Shown: positions 15,687 through 25,156, numbered from the stretch's first letter. The stretch: 62,347 nucleotides of DNA from Polyangiaceae bacterium (GCA_025936115.1 JAICTZ010000044.1:1-62347), one strand, 5' to 3'. Made by a program: numbers and translations. The notes: generated from the letters alone by a model not told the origin.

Positions 15687-17047
15687 GCGTCGTGCTCGCC
15701 TTCGCCGACGGTACGCTCGAGGTTCACGGCTTGTCGCCGAGCGATGCCGCGCCGGCAGAGTGCCGCTGGGACGCGCGTAGCGCCTGCCATCGCGCCCCGG
15801 CGCTCGCCTACGCCGATGTCGTGCTCGAGCTCCGGCGCCGCAAAATCGCCTACGAGGATCGCGCCCGTGCCTACGTCGAGCTCGAGCCGAAGCTCGCGCT
15901 CGAGCGCGCCGCACGGCCGTTTCAACGCGAAGCGCTCGACGAATTTCGTCGCGCCGGCGGGCGGGGTGTCGTCGTGCTCCCGACCGGTGCCGGCAAGAGT
16001 CACGTCGGCGTGCTTGCGATCGACGACCGGCGCCGGAGCGCGCTCGTGGTGGTCCCGACGCTCGATCTCGTGCGGCAGTGGTACGACCTCTTGCGCACGA
16101 CCTTCGCGACGGAGGTCGGCATCGTGGGCGGCGGTTCGCACGAGCTCAAGCCCTTGACGGTCACGACCTACGATTCGGCGTACCTGCACATGGCGCATTT
16201 CGGCGCGCGCTTCGGGCTGGTCGTGTTCGACGAGTGCCATCACCTACCAGGCGCGACGTACGAGCTTGCTGCGGAGCTCTGCCTCGCGCCGTTTCGGCTC
16301 GGCCTCACCGCGACGCCCGAGCGCCCCGACGGCCGCGAAGCGCGTCTCACGCGGCTCATCGGCCCCGTCGTCTACCGGCGCGACATCATCGAGCTCGCGG
16401 GTGAGTACCTCTCCGAGTACGAAGCGGTACACGTGAGCATCGAGCTTTCCGCAGAGGAACGCGCGGAATACGAGGAGCAGCGCAAGGTTTACCTCGACTT
16501 CGTGCGAGCTCAGGGCATTCGCTTTTCTCAGCCGAACGGCTGGAACGACTTTCTCATGCGCGCCTCACGCACGCCCGCCGGCCTGCGCGCGCTCGCGGCG
16601 TACCGGCGGCAGCGCGAGCTCGCGCTCGCAGCCGGCAAAAAACTCGAATACGTCGAGCTCTTGCTCGAGCGGCACCGGCGCGATCGCACGCTGATCTTCA
16701 CCGAGGACAACGCGACGGCCTACGCCGTCTCGCGCCGGTTTCTCGTCCCCGTGATCACGCACCAGACGAAGGTGCGCGAACGCAGCGAAATCCTCGAGCG
16801 TTTCTCGCGGGGTGACTACGGCGTCGTCGCCACCTCCAAGGTGCTGAACGAGGGCGTCGACGTGCCGGAGGCGAACGTCGCCATCGTCATCAGCGGCAGC
16901 GGTTCGGTGCGCGAGCACGTGCAGCGCCTCGGCCGCGTGCTGCGCCGCCGCGAGGGCAAACAAGCCGTACTTTACGAGCTCGTCGCCGCTAAGACGGGTG
17001 AGGCGTACACGAGCGAGAGGCGCCGCGCTCACTCCGCCTATCAGTGA
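15683..17047 (+). CDS. XPB/Ssl2-like superfamily 2 DNA helicase
   Basis: A 454-residue SF2 helicase. The short N-terminal domain (1-75) resembles the damage-recognition region of archaeal XPB. Then come RPFQREAL (Q81), Walker A PTGAGKS (100-106), DECH (183-186), TATP (209-212), a helical thumb-like insert (about 255-310) and domain 2 with TSKVLNEGVDVP and QRLGRVLRR. It would unwind or translocate on DNA using ATP. The GTG start overlaps the phosphatase stop by 4 bases, and its TGA shares a base with the ATG of a DUF790 nuclease. That exact pairing is the archaeal XPB-Bax1 arrangement. Transcription-coupled or general excision repair is inferred. Confidence 0.9.
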   Translation: MSVVLAFADGTLEVHGLSPSDAAPAECRWDARSACHRAPALAYADVVLELRRRKIAYEDRARAYVELEPKLALERAARPFQREALDEFRRAGGRGVVVLPTGAGKSHVGVLAIDDRRRSALVVVPTLDLVRQWYDLLRTTFATEVGIVGGGSHELKPLTVTTYDSAYLHMAHFGARFGLVVFDECHHLPGATYELAAELCLAPFRLGLTATPERPDGREARLTRLIGPVVYRRDIIELAGEYLSEYEAVHVSIELSAEERAEYEEQRKVYLDFVRAQGIRFSQPNGWNDFLMRASRTPAGLRALAAYRRQRELALAAGKKLEYVELLLERHRRDRTLIFTEDNATAYAVSRRFLVPVITHQTKVRERSEILERFSRGDYGVVATSKVLNEGVDVPEANVAIVISGSGSVREHVQRLGRVLRRREGKQAVLYELVAAKTGEAYTSERRRAHSAYQ

Positions 17048-18261
17048 TGTTGAGCCCGGATCACGTCCGCGTGCGCCGCCAAGGCAACGAGCTCAAGCTG
17101 CTTGCGCTCGGAGGGGAGCTGCGCGAGCGAGCGGTCGAGCTCGCCCGGAGCGCGCGCGAGCTCGCGTGCGAACACGTCGGCCGCACGCGCGAGGAGCTCG
17201 AAGACGCCTGGGCGACGCTCGAAATCGCGCCGCGCGAGCGCAAGCTGCTGCTCGGGCTCAAGAAGCTCGTGGAGGACGCGTGTGATTTCGAGGCGGGCGA
17301 CGCCGACGAGGCGGCGTCGCTCCGGCGTGAGCTCTTTCTGAACGCGACGGCGCGGCGCCGCGAAGACGAAGGCAAGTTCGAGCGCGCACGTGTGCTCGCC
17401 GAAGTCGCAGCGGCGCGCGGCACGAGCCCCGAGGCCGTCGAGAGCATGCTCTACGCCGATCTCCGCGGCGCGCAGCGGCTGCTCGCTTGTCATGCGCCCG
17501 CGGCCGAGCTCTTGGTCGAGAGCTACGAGCGTGCTCAGGTGCAGGCCGTGCTGCTGCGCGCCGTGCGCGTGGTCGCCGAAGTACGCTGCGCGGGCGGCGA
17601 CGCCTACCGCGCGCTGTTTCAAAAACTCAAATTCCGCCGGCTCATGCATCGCGTGGAAGCGCTCGAGGACGGCGGATACCGCATCGAAATCGACGGCCCG
17701 TTCAGCTTGTTCCAAAGCGTCGCCAAGTACGGGCTCGAGCTCGCGCTCGTGCTTCCCGCGCTCGAAGCGTGCGCGAGCTTACGGCTTGCGGCCGAGGTGC
17801 GCTGGTCGAACGGCGGCCGGCCACTCACGTTCCGCTACGAGCACGCGGCGGCGAGCAGCGGCGGCGAGCCCGCGCGACCGCGCGACGAAGTGAGCGGGCT
17901 CGTGGCCGACGTTGCCGCGCTCGGCGGCGGATGGACGGCGTCGCTCGCCGAGCGGCTGCTCGACGTGCCGGGCGCGGGCGTGTGCGCGCCAGACGTCGTG
18001 CTCAGGCGGGTGAGTGACGGCGCGGAGGTGCTCGTCGAAGTGCTCGGCTACTGGAGCCGCAGCGCCGTTTGGCGGCGGGTGGAGCTCGCGCAGCGCGGTC
18101 TCGGTGCGCGGCTGCTGTTCGTCGTGAGCTCACGCCTGCGCGTGAGCGAAGAGGTGCTCGACGAGACCGAGGAAGCGGCGCTCTACGTCTACAAAGGTCA
18201 CATCAACGCCCGCGGTGTCTTGCGCCAGGCGGAGGCGCTCTGCGCCGACGTGCGGCGCTAG
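17047..18261 (+). CDS. Bax1-like DUF790 nuclease, partner of XPB
   Basis: A 404-residue DUF790 protein. The N-terminal 230 residues are helical with FNATARRR-like and EALLYADLRGAQRLL-like blocks. The middle holds KFRRLMHRVE and IDGPFSLFQSVAKYGLELALVLPAL, a DUF790 hallmark. The C-terminal nuclease domain has PD (Asp316) and VEVLGYWS (Glu331), the PD-x-ExG type arrangement. In archaea Bax1 binds XPB and cuts bubble DNA on the 3' side. The start is ATG 17047, overlapping the helicase stop by one base; a GTG three bases earlier is possible. Translational coupling strongly supports a complex. Repeat copy C begins immediately after the stop. Confidence 0.88.
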   Translation: MLSPDHVRVRRQGNELKLLALGGELRERAVELARSARELACEHVGRTREELEDAWATLEIAPRERKLLLGLKKLVEDACDFEAGDADEAASLRRELFLNATARRREDEGKFERARVLAEVAAARGTSPEAVESMLYADLRGAQRLLACHAPAAELLVESYERAQVQAVLLRAVRVVAEVRCAGGDAYRALFQKLKFRRLMHRVEALEDGGYRIEIDGPFSLFQSVAKYGLELALVLPALEACASLRLAAEVRWSNGGRPLTFRYEHAAASSGGEPARPRDEVSGLVADVAALGGGWTASLAERLLDVPGAGVCAPDVVLRRVSDGAEVLVEVLGYWSRSAVWRRVELAQRGLGARLLFVVSSRLRVSEEVLDETEEAALYVYKGHINARGVLRQAEALCADVRR

Positions 18262-18338
18262 AGTCGAGCCGGGCGATCTTGGGAAGATCAGCCCGCGATC
18301 GCCACGGGTGACCAAGAGCTACGTGAAAAACCGGCGCT
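18262..18338 (+). repeat. Dispersed intergenic repeat, copy C
   Basis: GGGCGATCTTGGGAAGATC, then GCGATCGCCAC, then GACCAAGAGCTACGTGAAAA and ACCGGCG. The GGCGATC...GATCGCC pairing of copy A is kept. The copy fills the space between two convergent genes, where it could also end transcription. Confidence 0.8.
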
Positions 18339-18358
18339 AGCTCAGCCATGAAGTGGAG

Positions 18359-18853
18359 TCAGAGGGGAGCGACGCACACGGCATCGGCGGGATGCGTGTC
18401 GCAGTAGTCGATCACGCATACCGAGAGCGCGTTGTTTTGCGAGGGGCACACCTCGACGGAACAGCCGCTCGCTGCGGCCAGTTGGCACTTGAGGAGACTC
18501 GATAGCGCGGATGAACAGCCGGCACGGCTCGCGCCGCCGAGCACGGTGTCGCAAAACGTGCTGCAGCTGCCGACCGACGTCCCCAGACACGCCTGGCAGA
18601 TGCTTTGGCAAGCGGCGCTGTCGTTCGCTGCGGGCTGACCCTGTTTGGCCCCGCCGCTCGAGACGCCTGTCGCAGTCGTGCCGCCGCTCGCAGCGGCGTC
18701 CGCACCGATGTCGGGGTCGTCGTGCCGAACGGACAGTCCCCCGCAGCCGGAGAGCACGAGCGCCGTCAAGAGGAGCGCGCAGAGGCGGAGACGGCGTTGC
18801 GAGCCGACGGGTGTGAAGCTAGGAGCGAGGAGCGTGGCGAAAATAGCAGTCAT
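18359..18853 (-). CDS. Small cysteine-rich lipoprotein
   Basis: A lipoprotein of about 164 residues. RRLRLCALLLTALVLSGC gives a basic n-region, hydrophobic core and lipobox LSGC. The mature part has a Gly/Ser/Ala spacer and then a domain with 12 cysteines (CQSICQACLG, CSTFC, KCQL, GCSVEVC, SVCVIDYCD, VC), an even number suggesting disulfides. This resembles secreted Cys-rich proteins common in Polyangiales; the function is unknown. The ATG at 18853 lies 20 bases inside the divergent FAD-enzyme gene, so the true start may be later. A much longer open frame upstream is a shadow. Confidence 0.75.
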   Translation of the reverse strand: MTAIFATLLAPSFTPVGSQRRLRLCALLLTALVLSGCGGLSVRHDDPDIGADAAASGGTTATGVSSGGAKQGQPAANDSAACQSICQACLGTSVGSCSTFCDTVLGGASRAGCSSALSSLLKCQLAAASGCSVEVCPSQNNALSVCVIDYCDTHPADAVCVAPL

Positions 18854-19904
18854 CGGCGGTGGTCTCGCGGGGCTCAGCATAGCTTTTTGGCGTGCCCGGG
18901 TCGGTGACGAGGTCACGCTGGTCGAAGCGAAGCCCGAGCTCGGTGGGCAGCTCTGCACGCTGAGGGACGCCGGATTCGTCGTCGAGCAGGGCGCGGAGGG
19001 TTTCGTCGCAGGGAGCGAAGCGGTTGCGGGGCTGGCCGAGGAGCTCGGCATTGCGACGAGCGTCGTCGGGCAGCTCACGCAGAAGTCGTACGCCTTCGAC
19101 GGGCAGGGCTTGCACGAGCTCGCGCGCGGTGAGGCGGCGCAGTTTCTCGGTTTCCAAGTGCCACGGCGCGAGCTCGGGCACGGCATTCGGACGTTCCGCG
19201 GCGGCATGGGGGAAATGGTCTCGGCCCTCGCTCGCGTGCTCGGGCCCACCGTCGATCTCCGTGTGCGCTCCCCAGCGAAAGGGCTCACGCTGCGCGGCGA
19301 GCGGCTCGAGCTCACGGCGGGCGCGGGGACGCACGAGTTCGAGCGAGTATTCGTCGCGACGGGGGCGCACGCCGCGGCGCGCCTGCTCGCGCCGGTTTTC
19401 GGGGACGTGGCGGCGGCGCTCGAGCGTTCGGCGACACTTTCGAGCGTCACGGTGTCACTCGCGTATCGCCGCGCGGCGATCGCGCACCCGCTCGACGCGA
19501 CGGGCTTCGTCGTCGCGGAAGACGCGCAGCTCGACGGCTTTCGCGCCTGCACGTTCACTTCGTCGAAGCTTGCGCCGCGCGCGCCAGAGGGGCACGCGCT
19601 CCTGCGCGCCTTCTTCCGCCCGAGCGCCGAAGATCTCGCGCTCGACGATGCGGCGTGGACGGCGCGAGCCGTGCGTGCGCTCGACCGCGTGCTTGCGCCG
19701 ACAGACGGGCCAGAGCGCGCGTGGATCGCGCGTTGGCCCGCTGCGCTGCCCGTGTTCGACGACGAACATCGCGCGCGCGTCGCCGCGCTCGAAGCGACGC
19801 TTCGCGGCACGGGCATCGTGCTCGCAGGCGCCGCATTCCACGGTTCGGGCATCGACGCAGCACTCAAGTCAGCGCGGCGAGCAGTGGAAGAACACAGTGT
19901 GTGA
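18834..19904 (+). CDS. hemG: Protoporphyrinogen oxidase-like FAD enzyme
   Basis: A 356-residue protein of the flavin amine-oxidase/HemY type. The FAD Rossmann motif IAVIGGGLAGLS is at 5-16, followed by VTLVEAKPELGGQ. FRGGMGEMVSAL matches the FRGGxxxLxxAL motif of protoporphyrinogen oxidases. The C-terminal GIVLAGAAFHGSGIDAAL is the second FAD contact. The usual reaction is oxidation of protoporphyrinogen IX to protoporphyrin IX in haem synthesis. It is about 100 residues shorter than typical members, so another FAD oxidoreductase remains possible. The start is GTG at 18834 with a GGAG-type site about 8 bases upstream. No other haem gene is nearby. Confidence 0.72.
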   Translation: MAKIAVIGGGLAGLSIAFWRARVGDEVTLVEAKPELGGQLCTLRDAGFVVEQGAEGFVAGSEAVAGLAEELGIATSVVGQLTQKSYAFDGQGLHELARGEAAQFLGFQVPRRELGHGIRTFRGGMGEMVSALARVLGPTVDLRVRSPAKGLTLRGERLELTAGAGTHEFERVFVATGAHAAARLLAPVFGDVAAALERSATLSSVTVSLAYRRAAIAHPLDATGFVVAEDAQLDGFRACTFTSSKLAPRAPEGHALLRAFFRPSAEDLALDDAAWTARAVRALDRVLAPTDGPERAWIARWPAALPVFDDEHRARVAALEATLRGTGIVLAGAAFHGSGIDAALKSARRAVEEHSV

Positions 19905-20029
19905 CACCTCGCACCTGTCGGCCCGTGGGCGTGGAGTCGACGCGCTGCGCTAGCGGCGTAAATTGCGCGCGACAGCGCACGAGTCACGCGTTGCGGGTGA
20001 TAAAGTCCGCGTGATAGCGTCCAGCTACG

Positions 20030-23000
20030 ATGGACTCCAGGGAAATGGAGACGCTGGTTCAGCGCCTCGTGCAGAACCCGCACGATCAGGACGCGATCCG
20101 GCAAGCGCACTCCGCGGGTCAAAGAGACCCGAAATCTTACGCGATGTTGCTCGAGAAGGTCGGCACGGCAACGGCCGATCCGGCGTTTGCGTGTCACTGG
20201 CTGACGGAGGCGGCGAACGTGTGGTCCGTCACGCTGGCGGATGCGCACCGGGCCGCGCGTGCCCTCATGATCGCGATCGATCGCGATCCGACTCAGCCAA
20301 CCCCCGCCGATCGCCTCGCGGATCTGTACCGGGAGAAGGGCGACACGAAGGCGCTCGTCGCCTTGCTCGAGCGCCGCGCCAAGGCGCTCACGCCGCTCGC
20401 GCAGCAGGATGCCAACGTGCGCGCGCAGCTCGCGTTGCTGCATGAGGAGCTCGGGCGGCTTTGGTCAGCGGAGCCGCTCAGCCAACCCAGCAAGTCCATC
20501 GAAAATTACCGACGTGCGGTCGAGCTCGATCCAGCCAATCAATTCGCGATCTACTCCGTACGCGAGCTCCTGAAGGGGGCCCAGCAATGGGGTGAGGCAG
20601 TTCCGTACTTCGAGATGGAGCTGCGGCTCGTGGACGATCGCGAGCGTCGCATCGCGCTGCGGCAGGACGAAGGCGAGGTCCGGCGCAGCGCGCGGGACTT
20701 CATGGGTGCCGTCCACGCGTTCCGTGAAGCGCGGACGATGGAGGGCGGAGCCGATCCGAGCCTGCGCACGCTGCTCGGCACGGCCATTCTCGAATGGGAG
20801 CAATCCGGGCAGCGTGTCGGTGCGCAGGACGCCAACGAAGGCGCGCAGCTCTTCGTCTCCCTGGCGGAGGAGTATCCGGGCGAGCACGGCTTGAGCTATT
20901 CGCTCTGCGCGCTCGAGCTCGAACCCGGCAACGACCGCGCCGTGCAGCTCGCGATGTATTACGCGGAGCAACTGGGACGGTCAGGCGACGCGGCGCCGCG
21001 TGCCGCCGCGTATGTCGGCGCCAATCCGAACGGGCCGCTCGCGGCCGAGGCGCGCTCGCTCGCGCAACGGTTCGGTCAGGCCATTCCGGCGGCTCCTGCG
21101 CCGCGACCGGCGCGCAGCCCTGCGGCGACTCCGGGACCGCGCTCGTCGGCAGCTCCCGCGCAACGCGCCTCGGCGGCCCCGGCGCAGACCCACGCCGCGC
21201 CCCAAGCTCCGACCTATGCGGCGCATACGGCCGGGGCCGAGGGGACGGCACCTGCCGAGAGCAGCGACGAAATCGGTGCGCTCGTCGAGCAAGCCCAAGC
21301 GCTCGCGCGCAAAGCGCGTAAAAACGACGCCGCCCAGAAGTACCGCGAGGTGCTCGCGCTCGAGGTTTCGAACCTCGACGCCATTGCCTTCCTCGAGCCG
21401 TACCTGAAGCAGCTGAGAAAATTCGGCGAACTGCGCGACATCCTGCGCCGGGCCGCGACCGACGAAGGCATCGACATGGATCAGCGCGTCGCTTGGCTGC
21501 GCGAGGCCGCGGGGCTCTCGGAAACGCAGCTGCGCGATCCGAACGCCGCGGTCGCCGCGCTCGAGGAGCTGCTCGCCCTCGATCCCGAAAGCGAGGACTC
21601 GCGTTCGAGCCTGAAACGCCTGCTCGAGCGAGCCAACCGCTGGGACGACCTCGCGCGCGTGCTCGAACAGGAGGCGGAGCTCATCGGCGACGTGGAAGCG
21701 CGCATCACCGCCGAAAAAGCGGTTGCGCGCCTGCACGAACAAAAGCGCAAGGATCCGGTGGGCGCGGGCGAGGCCTGGACGCGCATTGCCGCGCTCGTGC
21801 CGGAAGACGAGTCGGCGCTCGAGACGGCCATCGAGCTCTTCGAGAAGGGCGAGCGCCCAGACCGCGCCGCCCAAGCCATCGTCGATGCGCTCCCGTCGCT
21901 CACGGACGACGACACGCGCGCGCGTCTGCTCGAGAAGCTCGGCGATTTGCGGCTCGCGGCGGGCGAGACCCTGCCTGCCGGGGAAGCCTTCGCCGAGTCG
22001 GCCGCGCTCACCAAGAGCGCCGCACTCTGGCTCAAAGCCGAGACGGCGTTCGCCCAAGCCGAGGTCTGGGAACAAGCCGCCGCGGCGGCGGGCGAGCGCG
22101 CCCAGCTGGCGGATCGGCCTTCGGAGAAGGCGAAGCTCTTCGCGAACGAGGCAACGTTCCTCATGCGCGCGGGCGATACCGCGGGCGCCGTGGAGCGGCT
22201 CGAGCAAGCGACCGAGCTCGATCCAACGAACGACGAGCTCGCAGCCGAGCTCGAGGAACGTTACGAGGAGGGCGAACGCATCGAGGACCTCGTCGGATTC
22301 CTCCTGCGCCGCGCAGGTCAGCTGCCGGCAGGTTCCGTGCGTTCTGGCTTGCGCCGGCGTGCAGCCGACGTGCAGCGCGACCGGCTGGATGACGGCGACG
22401 GCGCGCGCGAAACGCTCTTGGCGCTCCTCGAGGACGGCGACGATCTCGATGCGCTCGCCTGGCTCGCCGACGACGCCGAGCAACGCGCCGATCCATCCGC
22501 GGCAGTCGATTTCCTCGGCCGGCTCAGCAAGGCGAGTACCGACACGCCGCAGAAGATCGCGGTGCTCTTGCGCGAAGCGGCGCTCTTCGCCGGCCCGCTC
22601 TCGAACGCCGAAGAAGCCATCTCGCGTTATCGGCGCATTCTGGACGACCTCGACGCCGATCACGACGACGCGCTCGCCAAAGTCGCCGAACTCTACGAAG
22701 GCACCGACGATCCCGGCTCGGCCGCGGCGGCGCTCGAGCGCCGGCTCAAGATCGCCACCGACGACGCCGTGAAGCTCGAGGTCGCCAACAAGCTCGCCGA
22801 TCTCTACGAAGGGCCGCTCGACGATCCCAAGGCGGCCGTGCGTTCACTCGACGTGGTGCGCGGACTCGATCCCGAGGACTTCGGCGCCATTCAACGACTG
22901 GCCGAGCTCTGCGAGCGCATCGAAGATTGGCCTCGCGTCGCCGAGCACCTGGCTCAGCTGATGGAAGTGGAGGGTGACGAAGAGGAGGTGAGTCGCATGA

Positions 23001-25156
23001 CTCGCCGCCGCGCCGAAATCCTGCACCAGAAGGTCGGCAAGGGCGACGAGGCGCTCAACGCGCTGCTCGAAGTCGCCGATCGCGGCGACGCGGCCTGTCG
23101 CGAGGAGTACGTGAAGCTCGGCGACGAGCTCGGCTGGAAGGGCATCGTCGCGGTCAAGCTGGTCGAGTGGAACCTGTCGGCGCCCTCGGGGCCGCAACGT
23201 TCGGCAGCGCTGCGTGGCGCGTTCGATCGCTTCCTCGAGGTCGATCGCAAGGCTGACGCCGCGGCCGTCGGCAAGGAAGTGGCGCGGGCGAAGGGTACGG
23301 ACGCCGAATTCGCGCGCCGGCTCGAGAAGCTCGCCATCGAGCTCACGGATCTCGACGTGCTCGCCGTGGCTCACGATTTGCTGGTTCAGGATCTCACCGG
23401 TCCCGCGCGGGCCGAGGAGTTCGTGCGGCAAGCCGAGGTGCTCGTCGATTGCGGCGTCGATAGCGAAGCCTCGATCCATCACGGCGAACAGGCGCTCACG
23501 AGCGTACCGCCCAGCGAGGTCGAGCCGCTCCTCACGCGCCTCGCGCACCTCTGCACGGATCGCGGCCGCATCATCGAAATCTACGAGCGGCAGGTCACGC
23601 GCTGTAAGAACCCCGCCGATCGGCTGGCGGCGCTCGCGCGCGCCGCCCGAATCGCAGCCGAGCAAGGCGACTTCGAGCGGGCGCGCGGTTTCTTCGATAT
23701 CGTCGTCGGCAGCGGCGCGACGGAGGACGCGATCGAGTCGCTCGAGGCGGCGGCGCGCGCGGGCGACGCCGAGAAGGGCGGCAAAGAGCTGCGGCGCACG
23801 CTCGCCGAGGCGCTCGCGGGCGGCGGTCAGGGTGCACGCGACGGCGGTCGCACGCGCAGCAGCATGCTCGCGCGCGCGGCCCGCATCGCCTTCCAGGACC
23901 TCGACGACCGTGAGCAAGCGTTCACGTGGCTCGGCGACGCGCTCATCGCGCACGTCGGCGACGAAGGGCTCGAGCAGCTCGAAACCTTCGCGCACGAAGT
24001 CGGTGATCCGAAGCGCGCCGACGCGGTCCTCAGTCGCGCGCTCGAGGAGGTGTTCGACGGGCCGCTCGTGCGCAAGCTGCTCGCGCGCCGGGCGTCGATC
24101 CGTCGCGACGAGCTCTCGGATCCGCAGGGTGCAGCCGCCGATCTGCGCCGCCTGCACGATCTCTCGCCGTCCGACGCCGACGTCGTCGAACAGCTCCTGC
24201 GCCTCTACACCGAGCTCACCGACTGGCGCGGCATGGTGCAGCTCTACGAAGATCAAATCCTGCGCGGCAAGGACCCGGCGGTGCGCGCCGAGCTCGCACG
24301 TAAGGTCGCGAGACTCTGGGAAGAGAAGCTCGACGATCCGCGCGAGGCAGCCGACGCTTGGCGGCGCGTGCTGCGCATGAAGCAAGGCGATCCGGAAGCG
24401 ACCGAGGGCCTCGAGCGTGCCAAATCCGGCATGCTCAAACGGCCGAAGGGGGACTCGCCGAGCGCGCTCGAAAACGCCGCGCCCGAAGCGCCATCGAACG
24501 GCAAGGTGGCCGTGCCCGTTGCCGAGGAGCCGAAGAGTCCAGTCGAGCCCGCACCGACCAAAGACGCCAAGGCCGAGGCCAAGGACGCGAAAAAGAAGAA
24601 GAAGCGCGAATCGCGCCCGCCCGCAAAGGGAGAGGCGCCGGCCGAGGCCGCTGCCGCGAAGGCCGCGGACGATGACATGGCGGGAGTGGACGCGCTCGTC
24701 GGCGGGCTCGATGAAACCGAGTCAGCGAGCAACGGACCGGCCAACGCGAGCTCGCTCGCCGAGGCCGAGGAGCTGACGGCGAGCGGGGTCGCTCCTGCCG
24801 TGGCGCCGACGTCCGCCGTGGGTCAGCCGCCGAACGCGGGTAGCTCACCCGTGGCAGCGCCTCCGCCGTCAGCGCTGGCACCGCCTCCGCCGTCGTCGTC
24901 TTCGGGTGTGACCCGCGCGCCGCCTCCTCCGCCTCCCGGCTCCGGCGCGACGCGTCCGCCGCCGCCTCCACCGCCTTCACGCGCGCCGCCGCTGCCGAGT
25001 GGGGCTCGACCGCCCTTGCCGCCGCCCGGCGCGCGGCTGGCACCGCCTCCGCCGCCCTCGGGAGCCTCGCGCCCGCCGCCACTGCCGCCGTCCGTCACCG
25101 ACGACGACGGTGAGGACGTCGACGACGCCGAGCTCTTCGAGGACAGCAAGGTCTAG
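20030..25156 (+). CDS. Giant TPR-repeat protein with proline-rich C-terminus
   Basis: The protein has 1708 residues. TPR-like helical repeats cover about 1-330, then a Pro/Ala-rich linker (about 350-410), then repeats again to about 1465, many with LLxLDPxxxxA and LYExxLxDP signatures. Residues from about 1470 are low complexity: Lys/Glu/Ala-rich, then Pro-rich with runs of five prolines, ending in an acidic tail. No signal peptide is seen, so it is probably cytoplasmic. It looks like the mirror image of the 2780-8317 protein, whose proline tail is at the other end. A scaffolding role is inferred. The start ATG at 20030 has an alternative at 20045. Confidence 0.85.
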   Translation: MDSREMETLVQRLVQNPHDQDAIRQAHSAGQRDPKSYAMLLEKVGTATADPAFACHWLTEAANVWSVTLADAHRAARALMIAIDRDPTQPTPADRLADLYREKGDTKALVALLERRAKALTPLAQQDANVRAQLALLHEELGRLWSAEPLSQPSKSIENYRRAVELDPANQFAIYSVRELLKGAQQWGEAVPYFEMELRLVDDRERRIALRQDEGEVRRSARDFMGAVHAFREARTMEGGADPSLRTLLGTAILEWEQSGQRVGAQDANEGAQLFVSLAEEYPGEHGLSYSLCALELEPGNDRAVQLAMYYAEQLGRSGDAAPRAAAYVGANPNGPLAAEARSLAQRFGQAIPAAPAPRPARSPAATPGPRSSAAPAQRASAAPAQTHAAPQAPTYAAHTAGAEGTAPAESSDEIGALVEQAQALARKARKNDAAQKYREVLALEVSNLDAIAFLEPYLKQLRKFGELRDILRRAATDEGIDMDQRVAWLREAAGLSETQLRDPNAAVAALEELLALDPESEDSRSSLKRLLERANRWDDLARVLEQEAELIGDVEARITAEKAVARLHEQKRKDPVGAGEAWTRIAALVPEDESALETAIELFEKGERPDRAAQAIVDALPSLTDDDTRARLLEKLGDLRLAAGETLPAGEAFAESAALTKSAALWLKAETAFAQAEVWEQAAAAAGERAQLADRPSEKAKLFANEATFLMRAGDTAGAVERLEQATELDPTNDELAAELEERYEEGERIEDLVGFLLRRAGQLPAGSVRSGLRRRAADVQRDRLDDGDGARETLLALLEDGDDLDALAWLADDAEQRADPSAAVDFLGRLSKASTDTPQKIAVLLREAALFAGPLSNAEEAISRYRRILDDLDADHDDALAKVAELYEGTDDPGSAAAALERRLKIATDDAVKLEVANKLADLYEGPLDDPKAAVRSLDVVRGLDPEDFGAIQRLAELCERIEDWPRVAEHLAQLMEVEGDEEEVSRMTRRRAEILHQKVGKGDEALNALLEVADRGDAACREEYVKLGDELGWKGIVAVKLVEWNLSAPSGPQRSAALRGAFDRFLEVDRKADAAAVGKEVARAKGTDAEFARRLEKLAIELTDLDVLAVAHDLLVQDLTGPARAEEFVRQAEVLVDCGVDSEASIHHGEQALTSVPPSEVEPLLTRLAHLCTDRGRIIEIYERQVTRCKNPADRLAALARAARIAAEQGDFERARGFFDIVVGSGATEDAIESLEAAARAGDAEKGGKELRRTLAEALAGGGQGARDGGRTRSSMLARAARIAFQDLDDREQAFTWLGDALIAHVGDEGLEQLETFAHEVGDPKRADAVLSRALEEVFDGPLVRKLLARRASIRRDELSDPQGAAADLRRLHDLSPSDADVVEQLLRLYTELTDWRGMVQLYEDQILRGKDPAVRAELARKVARLWEEKLDDPREAADAWRRVLRMKQGDPEATEGLERAKSGMLKRPKGDSPSALENAAPEAPSNGKVAVPVAEEPKSPVEPAPTKDAKAEAKDAKKKKKRESRPPAKGEAPAEAAAAKAADDDMAGVDALVGGLDETESASNGPANASSLAEAEELTASGVAPAVAPTSAVGQPPNAGSSPVAAPPPSALAPPPPSSSSGVTRAPPPPPPGSGATRPPPPPPPSRAPPLPSGARPPLPPPGARLAPPPPPSGASRPPPLPPSVTDDDGEDVDDAELFEDSKV

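Noticed and set aside
18359..20443. 694-residue minus-strand open frame
   Set aside because: Only the last 165 codons look like a protein (lipobox, Cys pattern). The rest is antisense to the FAD enzyme and the giant TPR gene.
20981..24385. Long minus-strand frames under the second giant TPR gene
   Set aside because: Glu/Arg/Leu-rich shadows of TPR codons; no start signals or domains.
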